A program made the translations under genes and the position numbers. A DNA stretch of 59,422 nucleotides, taken from NCBI GenBank assembly GCA_004551865.1, contig SFPR01000010.1, positions 1 through 59,422 of the forward strand. Direction: 5' to 3'. The number at the start of each line of letters is the position of its first letter. Position 1 is the first letter of the stretch. This stretch comes from Bacteroidales bacterium (GTDB lineage Bacteria > Bacteroidota > Bacteroidia > Bacteroidales > P3). The notes beneath the pieces are model-generated. The model was given only the letters and a program-made list of their open reading frames with translations, did not search any database and was not told the origin of the DNA. Positions 1-8,397 of the stretch are shown here, one piece after another.

Positions 1-1420
1 CTTGTTCGGAAGTCTCGATGACATAAAGCATCGTTCCCTCTTCGTTCCAACAAGGAAAGGCAAAGGCAATGTTTGCATTGGTGCTGACCGAGGCAATGTA
101 TTGGCTTTTGTTTTTGTACAAGAGCTTCTTTGTCTTAAAAAATTTGCCGTTCGGACTGAGTATCACAAGAGACTGATTGTCGTTTGAGTCGGTCTGAATG
201 GCGGCAATCAGGGTCGAATCGGCAGGATTGTAAACCGGATTGAAAAAAACTGCCATCGAAGTGATAACCCTGTATTTGTTGTTCTTGAAATCGTATTCTA
301 TAATGTCAGAATAATTTTGCTGACCCCAACGAGGATTTTGCGAAAGTTGGGAATAGAGAATTTTTCCGTCTTTGTAGTCAAAATGAGAGTGATTGAGAAA
401 AGGCAGAGAACGCAACTTTTCTGCCTTACCTCGGCTGAGTATTACAAGAGATTGCAAATCAAAGTTACTCGATTGCAAAGCCAAAATACTGTCAGTGCCT
501 ATTGCAATCGGATTGCGGTAATTGGTGTAGTACTTTTTTGCAATCCCTATTTCGGAAAGAGCAGACGTATCTTCACTTTGCCAAGCCACTCTCTCACTTT
601 GCCAATGGGACACAAGCGTATCGGTCAATAGTTGATACACTTGGGCATAATCATATTTTTCAGTCTTGGTTTTGGTGAACCAATTACCCTTCCACCAACC
701 TTTGGTTGTTGTTTCCAAAACCTCCGAAAAGACGTCTTTGCCATACAAATGACGAGAATATGCACTCATATAGTATCCAAAAACATATTTACTCGGCACA
801 AAATCTTTGCGAGAACCCAAAGAAATCTTATTGATGTTGAATGCACCCTTTTCCAACAGCTGAGCCTTAAACTGCATCTTGAACTCGGGAGTTTGTCCAC
901 GCCCTGTTGGCGACATGGCTGTTTCTGCCACCACTGCATCTCCCTCCATAAACCACAGCGGAATAAAAACTCCCGAAACTGCTCCTATGATATGTTCGCC
1001 AAAAATGGCATTGAGCCACTTTGTAATCCCTTTGTTCAACGCCTGCATCTGGCAAGCATGACGATATTCGTGCAGAGCCAACTGCCAAGACCACGGATAA
1101 GCATAATGTTCGGGAGGAGGCGTGGTCCAAAGTTCCATTCTTTTTGGAGCCCACACCAAAAGACCATTGGATTTGCTGCCGTTGGTGTGAAGCAATATGG
1201 GGATTTTGGGTGCGGAAGTGCCGAGCGAATTGCCTATATTGGTACTCACGGTATCCAAAACACTTGCAAGACGCATGGCATTTGCCTCATAAAAATCGGG
1301 ATAAACTAATTGAAAGCGCCCTGTCTTGATTTGACGCCATTCGATGTTGCTGTCATCGTTTGCACTGACGCTGTATTGGGCTGCAAGTTGTCGAGACAAT
1401 AAAACAAACAGCAATATCAA
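1..1420 (-). CDS. Secreted HExxH (gluzincin-like) protein, C-terminus beyond window
   Basis: An open minus-strand frame runs off the left edge. It starts with a hydrophobic signal-like stretch (LILLFVLLSRQLAAQ). About 100 residues later comes HEYRHACQM (1058-1072), followed by WFMEGDAVVAE, a pattern like the HExxH plus distal Glu zinc site of gluzincin peptidases. The remainder, with repeated 'SLVILS.G' blade-like segments, resembles a TolB/WD40-type propeller. The start is unclear: no ATG lies in this frame. TTG at 1420-1418 is the nearest start but lacks a basic n-region. An ATG at 1458 in another frame would give a good signal peptide (MLKTLLHIAAK...) only if one base were gained in the A4/G3 run. 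It follows pepD by about 55 bases and is probably in the same operon. Exported metalloprotease is an inference; the family is not firmly recognised. Confidence 0.6.
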   Translation of the reverse strand, partial: MILLFVLLSRQLAAQYSVSANDDSNIEWRQIKTGRFQLVYPDFYEANAMRLASVLDTVSTNIGNSLGTSAPKIPILLHTNGSKSNGLLVWAPKRMELWTTPPPEHYAYPWSWQLALHEYRHACQMQALNKGITKWLNAIFGEHIIGAVSGVFIPLWFMEGDAVVAETAMSPTGRGQTPEFKMQFKAQLLEKGAFNINKISLGSRKDFVPSKYVFGYYMSAYSRHLYGKDVFSEVLETTTKGWWKGNWFTKTKTEKYDYAQVYQLLTDTLVSHWQSERVAWQSEDTSALSEIGIAKKYYTNYRNPIAIGTDSILALQSSNFDLQSLVILSRGKAEKLRSLPFLNHSHFDYKDGKILYSQLSQNPRWGQQNYSDIIEYDFKNNKYRVITSMAVFFNPVYNPADSTLIAAIQTDSNDNQSLVILSPNGKFFKTKKLLYKNKSQYIASVSTNANIAFAFPCWNEEGTMLYVIETSEQ

Positions 1421-1454
1421 AACCCTTTTGCAGCAATGTGCAAAAGGGTTTTGA
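1417..1454 (-). terminator. Perfect 16-bp hairpin after pepD
   Basis: TCAAAACCCTTTTGCA (1417-1432) and its exact reverse complement (1439-1454) flank a 6-nt loop. The hairpin lies 22 bases past the pepD stop. The T-rich stretch that follows on the minus strand is broken, so termination may be weak. The hairpin overlaps the beginning of the next reading frame. Confidence 0.5.
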
Positions 1455-1475
1455 GCATAAAAACAAAAAAATTCT

Positions 1476-2930
1476 TTACTTTGTCGGAACATTCTTTAGA
1501 GTTTCGGTAAGATATTCCCAGAACAATTTAACCGACTCTATGTTCACTTTTTCATCAGGAGAATGTGGGTGCTTGATTGTAGGACCGAATGAAATCATAT
1601 CCCAATTCTTGTAAACGCCTCCCAACAATCCGCACTCCAAGCCTGCGTGTATTGCCATTACTTTCGGAGTTCTGCCAAACAATTTCTTGTATGTGCTTGT
1701 CATTGTCTCCAAGATAGGCGAGTGCATATTTGGTTTCCAGCCCGGATAACCACCTGTAAATTCAATCTTTCCTCCTGCCAATTCGATAACACTTGCCATC
1801 ATTTGAGCAAAGTCTTCTTTTGCCGTATCAACAGAGCTTCTGAGCAATGCACAAGCAACGATTTTATCTCCGTCAGTCTTGACTATGGCAAGATTGGAAG
1901 AAGTTTCGACAAGATTTTCCATCGAATCACTCATTCTATATATACCATTCGGACAAGCATATACGGCACGAACAATTCTCTTTGCGGTATCTTGGTCAAT
2001 CACAAAGTCGCAAGAAGATGCCTCTTTCAAAGATATTTCCATATCAGGCTCCACTGCGGCAAGTTCATTCCTTACAATACTTTCGTATTCTTTAACAACA
2101 GCTTCTGCTTCCGATACTTTGGCAGAAGGAATTGCCACTGTGCAGAACGCTTCTCTCGGAATGGCGTTTCTAAGGCTGCCTCCATTGATTTCTCCAAGGC
2201 GATAATCAACTTTTTCCAAGGCTTTCAAAACTCTGAACAATGTTTTGTTGGCGTTTCCTCTGCCAAGAATGATATCCATTCCCGAATGACCGCCCTTCAT
2301 TCCCTTTACGCACAATTCGTATGCCTTATGGTCGGCAGGCATTGCCTCTTTTGTAAACTCGAAAGTAATTGTCGCATCAATGCCTCCTGCACATCCGACA
2401 TACAACTCGCCCTCTGTCTCTGAGTCAAGGTTCAATAAAATATCTCCGTTCAACTCTCCAGCTTTCAAACCGAAGGCTCCAGTCATTCCTGTCTCCTCAT
2501 CGATTGTGAATAACGCCTCTATAGGACCGTGAACAAGATCTTTGTCTTCCAAAACTGCCAATGCGGCCGATGCTCCTATGCCGTTGTCGGCTCCGAGTGT
2601 CGTTCCCGTTGCTCGAACCCACTCTCCGTCGATGCGAGGCAGGATAGGATCATTGATAAAATCGTGTTTTGTGTCATTATTCTTTTGAGGCACCATATCT
2701 ACATGGGCTTGTAAAATAACTCCTTTGCGATTTTCCATACCCTTTGAGGCAGGCTTTCGCATGATGACGTTTCCTGTTTCATCAACTTTGTATTCTATGT
2801 TGTTGGCTTTTGCAAATTCAACCAATGCTGCCACAATTTTTTCCTCATGTTTTGAAGGATGAGGAATGGAACATATCTTATCAAAATGTTTCCACAAAGA
2901 TTTAGGTTCCAAATTCAATAATTCGCTCAT
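1476..2930 (-). CDS. pepD: Aminoacyl-histidine dipeptidase (PepD, M20 family)
   Basis: Cytosolic zinc dipeptidase that cleaves Xaa-His and other dipeptides. The 484-residue length is normal for the family. The M20 landmarks are visible: an early metal-binding His in VILQAHVDMVPQK, the central Asp in TTLGADNGIGASA, the EE pair in FTIDEETGMTGAFG, and the late His region AIHAGLECGLL. KGMKGGHSGMDI belongs to the lid/dimerisation domain. It lies 33 bases after ispE on the same strand and is probably cotranscribed with it. No signal peptide is present, as expected for a cytosolic peptidase. Confidence 0.93.
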   Translation of the reverse strand: MSELLNLEPKSLWKHFDKICSIPHPSKHEEKIVAALVEFAKANNIEYKVDETGNVIMRKPASKGMENRKGVILQAHVDMVPQKNNDTKHDFINDPILPRIDGEWVRATGTTLGADNGIGASAALAVLEDKDLVHGPIEALFTIDEETGMTGAFGLKAGELNGDILLNLDSETEGELYVGCAGGIDATITFEFTKEAMPADHKAYELCVKGMKGGHSGMDIILGRGNANKTLFRVLKALEKVDYRLGEINGGSLRNAIPREAFCTVAIPSAKVSEAEAVVKEYESIVRNELAAVEPDMEISLKEASSCDFVIDQDTAKRIVRAVYACPNGIYRMSDSMENLVETSSNLAIVKTDGDKIVACALLRSSVDTAKEDFAQMMASVIELAGGKIEFTGGYPGWKPNMHSPILETMTSTYKKLFGRTPKVMAIHAGLECGLLGGVYKNWDMISFGPTIKHPHSPDEKVNIESVKLFWEYLTETLKNVPTK

Positions 2931-2963
2931 TGCTATTTGTGTTTTATGTTATTATTTTGAAAT

Positions 2964-3785
2964 TTAATCGAGTATTCCCTGCCAAACAAACGCATCTTTA
3001 CCTCCTTTTATTCTTTCCAAATCCAATTCTTTTTCAAAAATTCCGTAAACGGTTGCTCCGCTTCCCGAGAGTGAGGCATACATTGCTCCATTTTCGTAAA
3101 GATTTTGTTTGATTGAGGAAAGTATCGGGTATTTTGGAAAGAGAGATTGCTCAAAATCATTCACCAACACATCTTTCCAAACATCAATCGGGGGCAAATG
3201 TTCATAATCTATATCAGATTGTTTTGGGATTACGCCCTGATAGGCTTGCTTGGTCGAGATTTTGATGTCGGGTTTGACCAAAACGATATACTTTCCTGCC
3301 AAAGAGAGGTCTGTTATCTTGATTATATCGCCTCGTCCGCTCACATACACAGGTTTATTTTCCACAAAGAATGCACAATCCGAGCCTATCGAGCAAGCAT
3401 AGTCAAGGATTTGCTCTTTGGATAGTCCGAGTGAAAATACAAAATCAACAAGCCGAATAACACTCACCGCATCGGAGCTTCCTCCTCCCAAGCCTGCAAA
3501 GGCCGGAATGACTTTATGAAGGTGCATATTCACCTGTCCTATTTGCGGATAATCTTTCTGCACAAGTCGAAAGGCTTTCATGCAAAGATTATCTTCGCTT
3601 TTGCACTCTCCTATGTCGCTTCCGCTGAGGGTAAAGGTGCTTTCATCTTTTTCCGAGGGGCGAATTTCCAAAGCATCGCACAATCCGACCGGATAGAATA
3701 CCGAACGAATATCATGAAAACCGTCCTGACGCTTGCCGACTATGCTCAGACCTATATTTATCTTGCAATTTGGAAAGAAAATCAT
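2964..3785 (-). CDS. ispE: 4-diphosphocytidyl-2-C-methyl-D-erythritol kinase (IspE)
   Basis: GHMP-family kinase that phosphorylates CDP-methylerythritol in the MEP isoprenoid pathway. The N-terminus FFPNCKINIGLSI is the IspE signature. The glycine-rich ATP loop PAFAGLGGGSSDA and the C-terminal SLSGSGATVYG motif are both present. An in-frame ATG exists upstream at 3857, but the chosen ATG at 3785 fits the family's usual start, giving 273 residues, and it lies downstream of a promoter at 3814-3845. The longer version would start upstream of that promoter and is therefore unlikely. Followed by pepD on the same strand. Confidence 0.94.
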   Translation of the reverse strand: MIFFPNCKINIGLSIVGKRQDGFHDIRSVFYPVGLCDALEIRPSEKDESTFTLSGSDIGECKSEDNLCMKAFRLVQKDYPQIGQVNMHLHKVIPAFAGLGGGSSDAVSVIRLVDFVFSLGLSKEQILDYACSIGSDCAFFVENKPVYVSGRGDIIKITDLSLAGKYIVLVKPDIKISTKQAYQGVIPKQSDIDYEHLPPIDVWKDVLVNDFEQSLFPKYPILSSIKQNLYENGAMYASLSGSGATVYGIFEKELDLERIKGGKDAFVWQGILD

Positions 3786-3813
3786 CGCTTTGTTTTTTGT
3801 GTGTTTCGTTTTG

Positions 3814-3845
3814 CAAAGATAATACTTGAAATTGTGAAAAACAAA
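3814..3845 (-). promoter_or_regulatory. Bacteroidota promoter of ispE-pepD
   Basis: Read on the minus strand: TTTG (3845-3842), a 20-base spacer, then TATCTTTG (3821-3814). This matches the Bacteroidota primary-sigma pattern TTTG-N18..21-TAnnTTTG. Transcription should begin a few bases downstream, giving a short leader to the ATG at 3785. Confidence 0.75.
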
Positions 3846-3894
3846 AGGCTGCTTCAAAAATTGTCCTTTTGAGATAATTTGATGAAAGCAGCCT
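3846..3894 (-). terminator. htpG terminator
   Basis: On the minus strand AGGCTGCTT (3894-3886) pairs with AAGCAGCCT (3854-3846) and is followed by TTTTGTTTTT. The U-tract encroaches on the -33 element of the ispE promoter, so the terminator and the next promoter share bases. Confidence 0.65.
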
Positions 3895-3922
3895 ATGTCA
3901 AAATCAGCTTAAAGAAAATTCT

Positions 3923-5818
3923 CTACTTTATTATCTGAACGCTTCTTTTGATGAAGCAGTCCAAAGCCTCTCCCTTCAAAAGACCTTGTTGCAACAAGGC
4001 AAGGTCTTTCAGTTGGTTCAATGTATTGACACGTTTTTCGGTATCTTGTTCGTTCAATATCTGAGATATTATTTCGTGATTGGTATTTACCACAACGTTG
4101 TAGTGTTCCGGCATATCACCATAGAAAGATGCCATTCCGCCTCCCATTTCGCTCATTTCCTTCATTCGTCTCATAAACTCGTTTTGAGTAATGGTGAATG
4201 GTTGAACGTCTTGTTCCATGCTTTCTGTCTGAACCGAGAATTTTTCTTTGTCGAAAATCATTTCCACCATTTCCTTTACCTTCTTGCATTCGTCCTCGTT
4301 GAGCTTTGAAGGTACGACCTCATCTTTCGGAATGAGCTTGTCGATAGTGTCGGAGTCTATTCTGGCAAAGCGACTGTCGGTAAACTTCTGCTCAAGCATC
4401 TGAATAAAATGACTATCGAGTATTCCGTCCATAAGAAGTACGTCATAGCCCTTATCTTTTGCCGCTTGGATATAAGGATATTGGTTTTCGACATTTTGAG
4501 CGTACAAATAAACCAACTTTTTGTCCTTGTCAGTCTGGGCAGTCTCTATTTTCTTTTTGTAATCCTCAAAAGTAAAGTACTCTCCTTGCACATTCTTCAA
4601 CTGACACACCTTGTTCATTCTCTCATAGAACTTCTCGTCGCTTATCATACCATATTTTATGAAGATTGCAAGGTCGTCCCATTTTTTCAAAAACTCTTCT
4701 TTGTTGTCCTTATACATTTGTTCCAACTTCTCGGCAACCTTTTTGGAAATATGGGAAGAGATTTTCTTTACATTTCCGTCCGCCTGCAAGTAAGAACGCG
4801 ACACATTCAAAGGAATATCGGGCGAGTCCAAAACTCCTCTCATCAACATCATATACTCGGGAACAACTCCCTCAACGCTGTCTGTAACAAACACCTGATT
4901 GCAATAGAGTTGTATCTTCTCCCTTGTAGGGTCTATGTTCTTTTTTACCTTTGGAAAGTAAAGTATTCCGGTAAGATTGAACGGATAATCGACATTAAGA
5001 TGAATGTGGAAGAGCGGTTCGTCAAAGTTCATCGGATATAGCTTGTGGAAAAACTTGTTGTAGTCTTCGTCTTTCAAGTCTGAGGGTTTTTGTTTCCAAA
5101 GAGGATTTGTGTCGTTGATAATTCGGTCTTTCTTTTTCTCAACTCGTTTCGGATTTCCTTTGTCGTCTTTCTCTGTTTCGCTGTCTTCCCATACGCTTTC
5201 CTGACCAAAACGAATTGCAACCGGCATAAACTTGCAATACTTGTTCAAAAGCTCCAAAATTTTGCTCTCTTGCAAAAATTCGCTTGATGCTTCGTCAATG
5301 TGCATTATCACTTCGGTGCCTCGTTCGCTCTTATCGCACTCTTCTATGGTGTAGTCGGTACTTCCGTCGCAAGTCCAATGAACGCCGGGAGTGTCTTTGT
5401 ACGATTTTGTTCTTATCTCAACCAAGTCTGATACCATAAAAGAGGAGAAAAATCCCAATCCGAAATGACCAATAAGGCTGTTTGCCTCCAATTCGCTCTT
5501 ACCTTTATATTTTTCGACGAACTCTTCTGCTCCCGAAAAAGCAATCTGGGTGATATACTTCTCGACTTCCTCCTTGCTCATGCCCACACCGTGGTCAATA
5601 ACGGTGAGTGTCTTTGCCTTTTCGTCAATCTTTACATCTATGGTGCAGTCTCCAAACTCTCCTTTGAACTCTCCCAAAGAGGAAAGTGTCTTTAATTTTT
5701 GTGTTGCATCGACTGCGTTGGATACTATCTCTCTTAGAAAAATCTCATGGTCTGAGTAAAGAAACTTTTTGATGACCGGAAAAATGTTCTCCGTCTTTAC
5801 GTTTATAGAACCTTTCAT
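3923..5818 (-). CDS. htpG: Chaperone HtpG (Hsp90)
   Basis: Cytosolic ATP-dependent dimeric chaperone of 631 residues. The N-terminal GHKL ATPase domain shows FLREIVSNAVDAT (Mg/ATP-binding Glu and Asn), VIDHGVGMSKEEV and LIGHFGLGFFSSFMV. The middle domain contains the Hsp90 motifs NTNPLW, KVKKNIDPTREKIQLYCN and LDSPDIPLNVSRSYLQ. The gene stands alone between its own terminator and a divergent upstream region. A palindromic TGNCA-N3-TGNCA element like that upstream of dnaK lies about 80-95 bases before the start codon. No convincing standard promoter was found, consistent with stress control (inference). Confidence 0.97.
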   Translation of the reverse strand: MKGSINVKTENIFPVIKKFLYSDHEIFLREIVSNAVDATQKLKTLSSLGEFKGEFGDCTIDVKIDEKAKTLTVIDHGVGMSKEEVEKYITQIAFSGAEEFVEKYKGKSELEANSLIGHFGLGFFSSFMVSDLVEIRTKSYKDTPGVHWTCDGSTDYTIEECDKSERGTEVIMHIDEASSEFLQESKILELLNKYCKFMPVAIRFGQESVWEDSETEKDDKGNPKRVEKKKDRIINDTNPLWKQKPSDLKDEDYNKFFHKLYPMNFDEPLFHIHLNVDYPFNLTGILYFPKVKKNIDPTREKIQLYCNQVFVTDSVEGVVPEYMMLMRGVLDSPDIPLNVSRSYLQADGNVKKISSHISKKVAEKLEQMYKDNKEEFLKKWDDLAIFIKYGMISDEKFYERMNKVCQLKNVQGEYFTFEDYKKKIETAQTDKDKKLVYLYAQNVENQYPYIQAAKDKGYDVLLMDGILDSHFIQMLEQKFTDSRFARIDSDTIDKLIPKDEVVPSKLNEDECKKVKEMVEMIFDKEKFSVQTESMEQDVQPFTITQNEFMRRMKEMSEMGGGMASFYGDMPEHYNVVVNTNHEIISQILNEQDTEKRVNTLNQLKDLALLQQGLLKGEALDCFIKRSVQIIK

Positions 5819-5896
5819 ATATTATATGTTATTTGATGATTAAATCATAGTTTTTACTACATAGACACAAGAAAAAATCGTTCCAAAAAGACTTTT

Positions 5897-5911
5897 CTGA
5901 CATCTTGTCAG
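5897..5911. promoter_or_regulatory. Candidate stress operator upstream of htpG
   Basis: CTGACA-TCT-TGTCAG is a perfect inverted repeat with a 3-base centre. It contains the 13-bp pattern TGNCA-N3-TGNCA, also found 95-107 bases before dnaK. A second small palindrome, TTGTCAGACAA, lies at 5936-5946. The role as a regulator or sigma recognition site is inferred from shared position and form only. Confidence 0.4.
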
Positions 5912-5978
5912 ATGTTTTGGTGCAAAAAGCCCCACTTGTCAGACAAAAGGACAACCTTCCTCAAAGAAAGAGAAAATC

Positions 5979-6054
5979 AAAACGCCGTTTTAATTTTCCG
6001 AAACGCCGTTTCATTCTGCCAAAACGGCGTTTTATCCGAACGAAACGGCGTTTT
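5979..6054. repeat. 21-bp phased palindrome array 1 (four units)
   Basis: Four copies of AAACGSCGTTT have cores starting at 5983, 6004, 6025 and 6046: intervals of 21, 21, 21. The centre base is C, C, G, G. Two helical turns separate neighbours, so all palindromes face the same side of the helix. The array lies 46 bases upstream of the -33 box of the 6184 gene and 160 bases from htpG. Confidence 0.9.
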
Positions 6055-6099
6055 GGAACATCATGATAATGAAATAATTACGGTATCTTGCAAAAACAT

Positions 6100-6131
6100 T
6101 TTGTCAATCGGAGAAATTTACACTACCTTTG
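6100..6131 (+). promoter_or_regulatory. Promoter of the polysaccharide gene pair
   Basis: TTTG (6100-6103), 20-base spacer, TACCTTTG (6124-6131). It places the transcript start near 6138, which excludes the in-frame ATG at 6088 and supports the ATG at 6184. Confidence 0.75.
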
Positions 6132-6183
6132 CAGGGTGATAGAGGGCAGATTGTCAGAGGTTGCAAAAGCAAAAAAGAGAAAG

Positions 6184-7335
6184 ATGAAAAGCAAAAAGGT
6201 ATGTATTCTCACCCAACCGCTGTGGAACAACTATGGAGCGTTGTTGCAGGCATGGGCTTTGCAGAGAGTGATTGAGCAGGCGGGATTTGAGGTTGTTACA
6301 GACCTATTTCCGAAGCGTTTCAACTCTTTTTGGTTTAACGCCTGCGACACTGCCAAACGCGCGGTGGCACATTATCTTCTCGGACGGCGGAGTGTCAATC
6401 CCTTTCCCCGAAGAGAGAGCCGTAAAGAGTGGAACGAGATTTCCGAACACACCTCACGCTTTGTGCAGAACAACATCAAGACCATAGATTTCTTTGAAGG
6501 CAACACCAAACCGAGACAAGAGATTGTCGAATGCTTTGATACTTTCGTTGTAGGCTCCGACCAAGTATGGAGAAGGGACTACGGCAGAGTTGAAAGCTAC
6601 TTTTGCGACTTTGATTCTGCCAATCGTGCCAAGAAAATAGCATACGCAGCCTCTTTCGGGCTGAGCAAATGGCAGTACAACGAGCAAGAGACAGAGCGAT
6701 TGAGACTTTTGGCAAAGCGATTTGCTGCACTGAGTGTCAGAGAGAGCGATGCCGTGGAGCTGTGCGAGAAATACTTGGACACAAAGGCAACAAATGTACT
6801 CGACCCGACGCTGCTTTTGAAAAGCAAAGATTACATTGAACTGATAGAAAAAAACAAAGAGGTGCTTCCGCAAGGCGGCATGATGACCTATCTTTTGGAC
6901 AAAACGCCGCGAAAGCTCGCCTTGCAAAAACAGTTGGAAGACAAGTTGCAACTCAAATCCTTCTCTGTCATGCCCGAAAGAGTGTTGGGCAAAGACACAA
7001 GACACTTTGACAACCGATGTGTATATCCTGCGGTTGAGAAATGGATAGAGGGATTTTGGAAAGCCGACTTTGTGCTTACCGATTCTTTTCACGGCACTGT
7101 CTTTGCGATAATTTTTCACAAGCCCTTTGTCGTTGTGGCAAATCCCGACAGAGGATTGTCTCGATTTGTCAGCCTGCTGTCTCTCTACGGCTTGGAAAAC
7201 AGACTTGTAAGCGAACAATCAGACATATCTTTTGACATATTGCAACAACCAATCGACTATGCGGCAACAGAAAACAAACTATCCGAAGAAAGGGAACGCT
7301 CTTTGCAATTTTTAATCGGCAATTTGGAACAATAG
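6184..7335 (+). CDS. Polysaccharide pyruvyl transferase family protein
   Basis: 383-residue cytosolic protein of the PS_pyruv_trans (WcaK/CsaB-like) family. Such proteins transfer pyruvate from PEP to sugars of surface polysaccharides, though many members have untested substrates. The characteristic segments are present: TQPLWNNYGALLQAWAL at the N-terminus, VVGSDQVWRRDYGRVESYF in the middle followed by KKIAYAASFG, and TDSFHGTVFAIIFHKPF near the C-terminus. The ATG at 6184 follows GAGAAAG and matches the family start. The next gene, a GT2 glycosyltransferase, begins 4 bases after the stop, so the two form an operon for surface glycan modification. Confidence 0.88.
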   Translation: MKSKKVCILTQPLWNNYGALLQAWALQRVIEQAGFEVVTDLFPKRFNSFWFNACDTAKRAVAHYLLGRRSVNPFPRRESRKEWNEISEHTSRFVQNNIKTIDFFEGNTKPRQEIVECFDTFVVGSDQVWRRDYGRVESYFCDFDSANRAKKIAYAASFGLSKWQYNEQETERLRLLAKRFAALSVRESDAVELCEKYLDTKATNVLDPTLLLKSKDYIELIEKNKEVLPQGGMMTYLLDKTPRKLALQKQLEDKLQLKSFSVMPERVLGKDTRHFDNRCVYPAVEKWIEGFWKADFVLTDSFHGTVFAIIFHKPFVVVANPDRGLSRFVSLLSLYGLENRLVSEQSDISFDILQQPIDYAATENKLSEERERSLQFLIGNLEQ

Positions 7336-7339
7336 AAAG

Positions 7340-8215
7340 ATGAAATTCTCAATCGTCATACCATTATATAATAAGCAGGATTGCATAAGGCAGGCACTCG
7401 ATTGTGTTTTCAATCAGAGCTTTCAGGACTTTGAGGTGATAGTTGTAGATGATGGTTCGACAGACAGCGGAGCAGAAATAGTAAGAGAGTATAAGGACGA
7501 ACGACTTCGCCTTGTCAGTCAAAAAAACTCGGGAGTGTCGGCAGCAAGAAATGCAGGCATTGCAGCAGCTCGCAACAGCTGGATAGCCTTTCTTGATGCA
7601 GACGACATTTGGACGCACCTTCATTTGGAGACATTGGCAAAACTGCACGAGAAGTTCCCGCAGGCAGAGATGCTTTGCACCAATTACGAAAAAATATCCT
7701 CAAATGAAAACTACACGGACAAATTAGAACACATCGAACAAAAGGTAAATTGTTACATTGTCAATAATTTGTATGTCAGACTGCTGAAAGACCAACATAT
7801 AATATGGTCTTCGACCGCCGCAATCAAAAAACAATGCTTCGAGAAAGCCGGAGGATTTGACACCAAGCTGATAAAAGGAGAAGATTTTGACTGTTGGTTC
7901 AGACTGAAAGAGCAATTCACTCTGGCACAAACCGATTTTGTTACAGCCTTTTACCGCATTGACCCTCCCGAAGGGAACGCAACAAACAAGGTAAGCTCCG
8001 TTCGCAAATACCAAGTCTATTATTTCAAACCAGACTTTTGGACTTGGAACTTCAAAAGTATGTTCATGTACAGGGTAATCTACGGATATTTGAAACATTT
8101 CTTGGTTTACAAACAGCCGAAGAACTTTCTGTTGTTGCTTTTCAGGCACAACTTCAAACTACTTAGGATATTTTTCTATCGAAACAAGGCAAAACAGTTG
8201 GGTATCAGGTTTTAA
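7340..8215 (+). CDS. Family 2 glycosyltransferase
   Basis: A 291-residue GT-A fold enzyme. The nucleotide-sugar binding N-terminus reads FSIVIPLYNKQDCIRQALD, followed by VIVVDDGSTDSGAEIV, SGVSAARNAGIAAA and the catalytic metal-binding motif FLDADD. KGEDFDCWFRL is the typical ED region near the acceptor site. The basic, aromatic C-terminal tail may associate with the membrane. It follows the pyruvyltransferase-family gene by 4 bases. Donor and acceptor cannot be read from the sequence; a role in capsule, O-antigen or exopolysaccharide assembly is inferred from its neighbours. Confidence 0.88.
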   Translation: MKFSIVIPLYNKQDCIRQALDCVFNQSFQDFEVIVVDDGSTDSGAEIVREYKDERLRLVSQKNSGVSAARNAGIAAARNSWIAFLDADDIWTHLHLETLAKLHEKFPQAEMLCTNYEKISSNENYTDKLEHIEQKVNCYIVNNLYVRLLKDQHIIWSSTAAIKKQCFEKAGGFDTKLIKGEDFDCWFRLKEQFTLAQTDFVTAFYRIDPPEGNATNKVSSVRKYQVYYFKPDFWTWNFKSMFMYRVIYGYLKHFLVYKQPKNFLLLLFRHNFKLLRIFFYRNKAKQLGIRF

Positions 8216-8270
8216 TCAAACCCAAAGCAATGAATATCAACCCAAGACGGCAAAGAATGAACAAAAAACC

Positions 8271-8300
8271 TTGCCGAGTTGATTTTTTGTCTTAACTTTG
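8271..8300 (+). promoter_or_regulatory. Promoter of the rmlA-rfbB operon
   Basis: TTG (8271-8273), 19-base spacer, TAACTTTG (8293-8300). It gives rmlA its own transcript with a leader of about 90 bases. A weak inverted repeat CGGCAA/TTGCCG just upstream, followed by a T-run, may end the preceding transcript. Confidence 0.6.
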
Positions 8301-8397
8301 CTGCCCAAAAGCCTTGAAAACAAGTCAGCAAAGCCTCAAAGGTAGGTTTTGCAGGACAAAATGACAAACATTAACGCACAAAACAAACACAGCAAAT

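Larger units (their letters stand above)
5819..6183. other. Divergent intergenic region htpG / polysaccharide genes
   Basis: This 365-bp region carries the TGACA/TGTCA palindrome (5897-5911), the first 21-bp palindrome array (5979-6054) and the promoter of the downstream plus-strand operon (6100-6131). I see no gene in it. Confidence 0.7.

Noticed and set aside
632..1309. A plus-strand open frame of 225 codons
   Set aside because: It lies opposite the minus-strand HExxH protein, whose frame has a recognisable zinc motif and signal peptide; the plus frame is compositionally odd and has no promoter.
6088..6183. Extended N-terminus of the pyruvyltransferase-family protein from ATG 6088
   Set aside because: A consensus promoter at 6100-6131 lies downstream of that ATG, and the added residues match nothing in the family.
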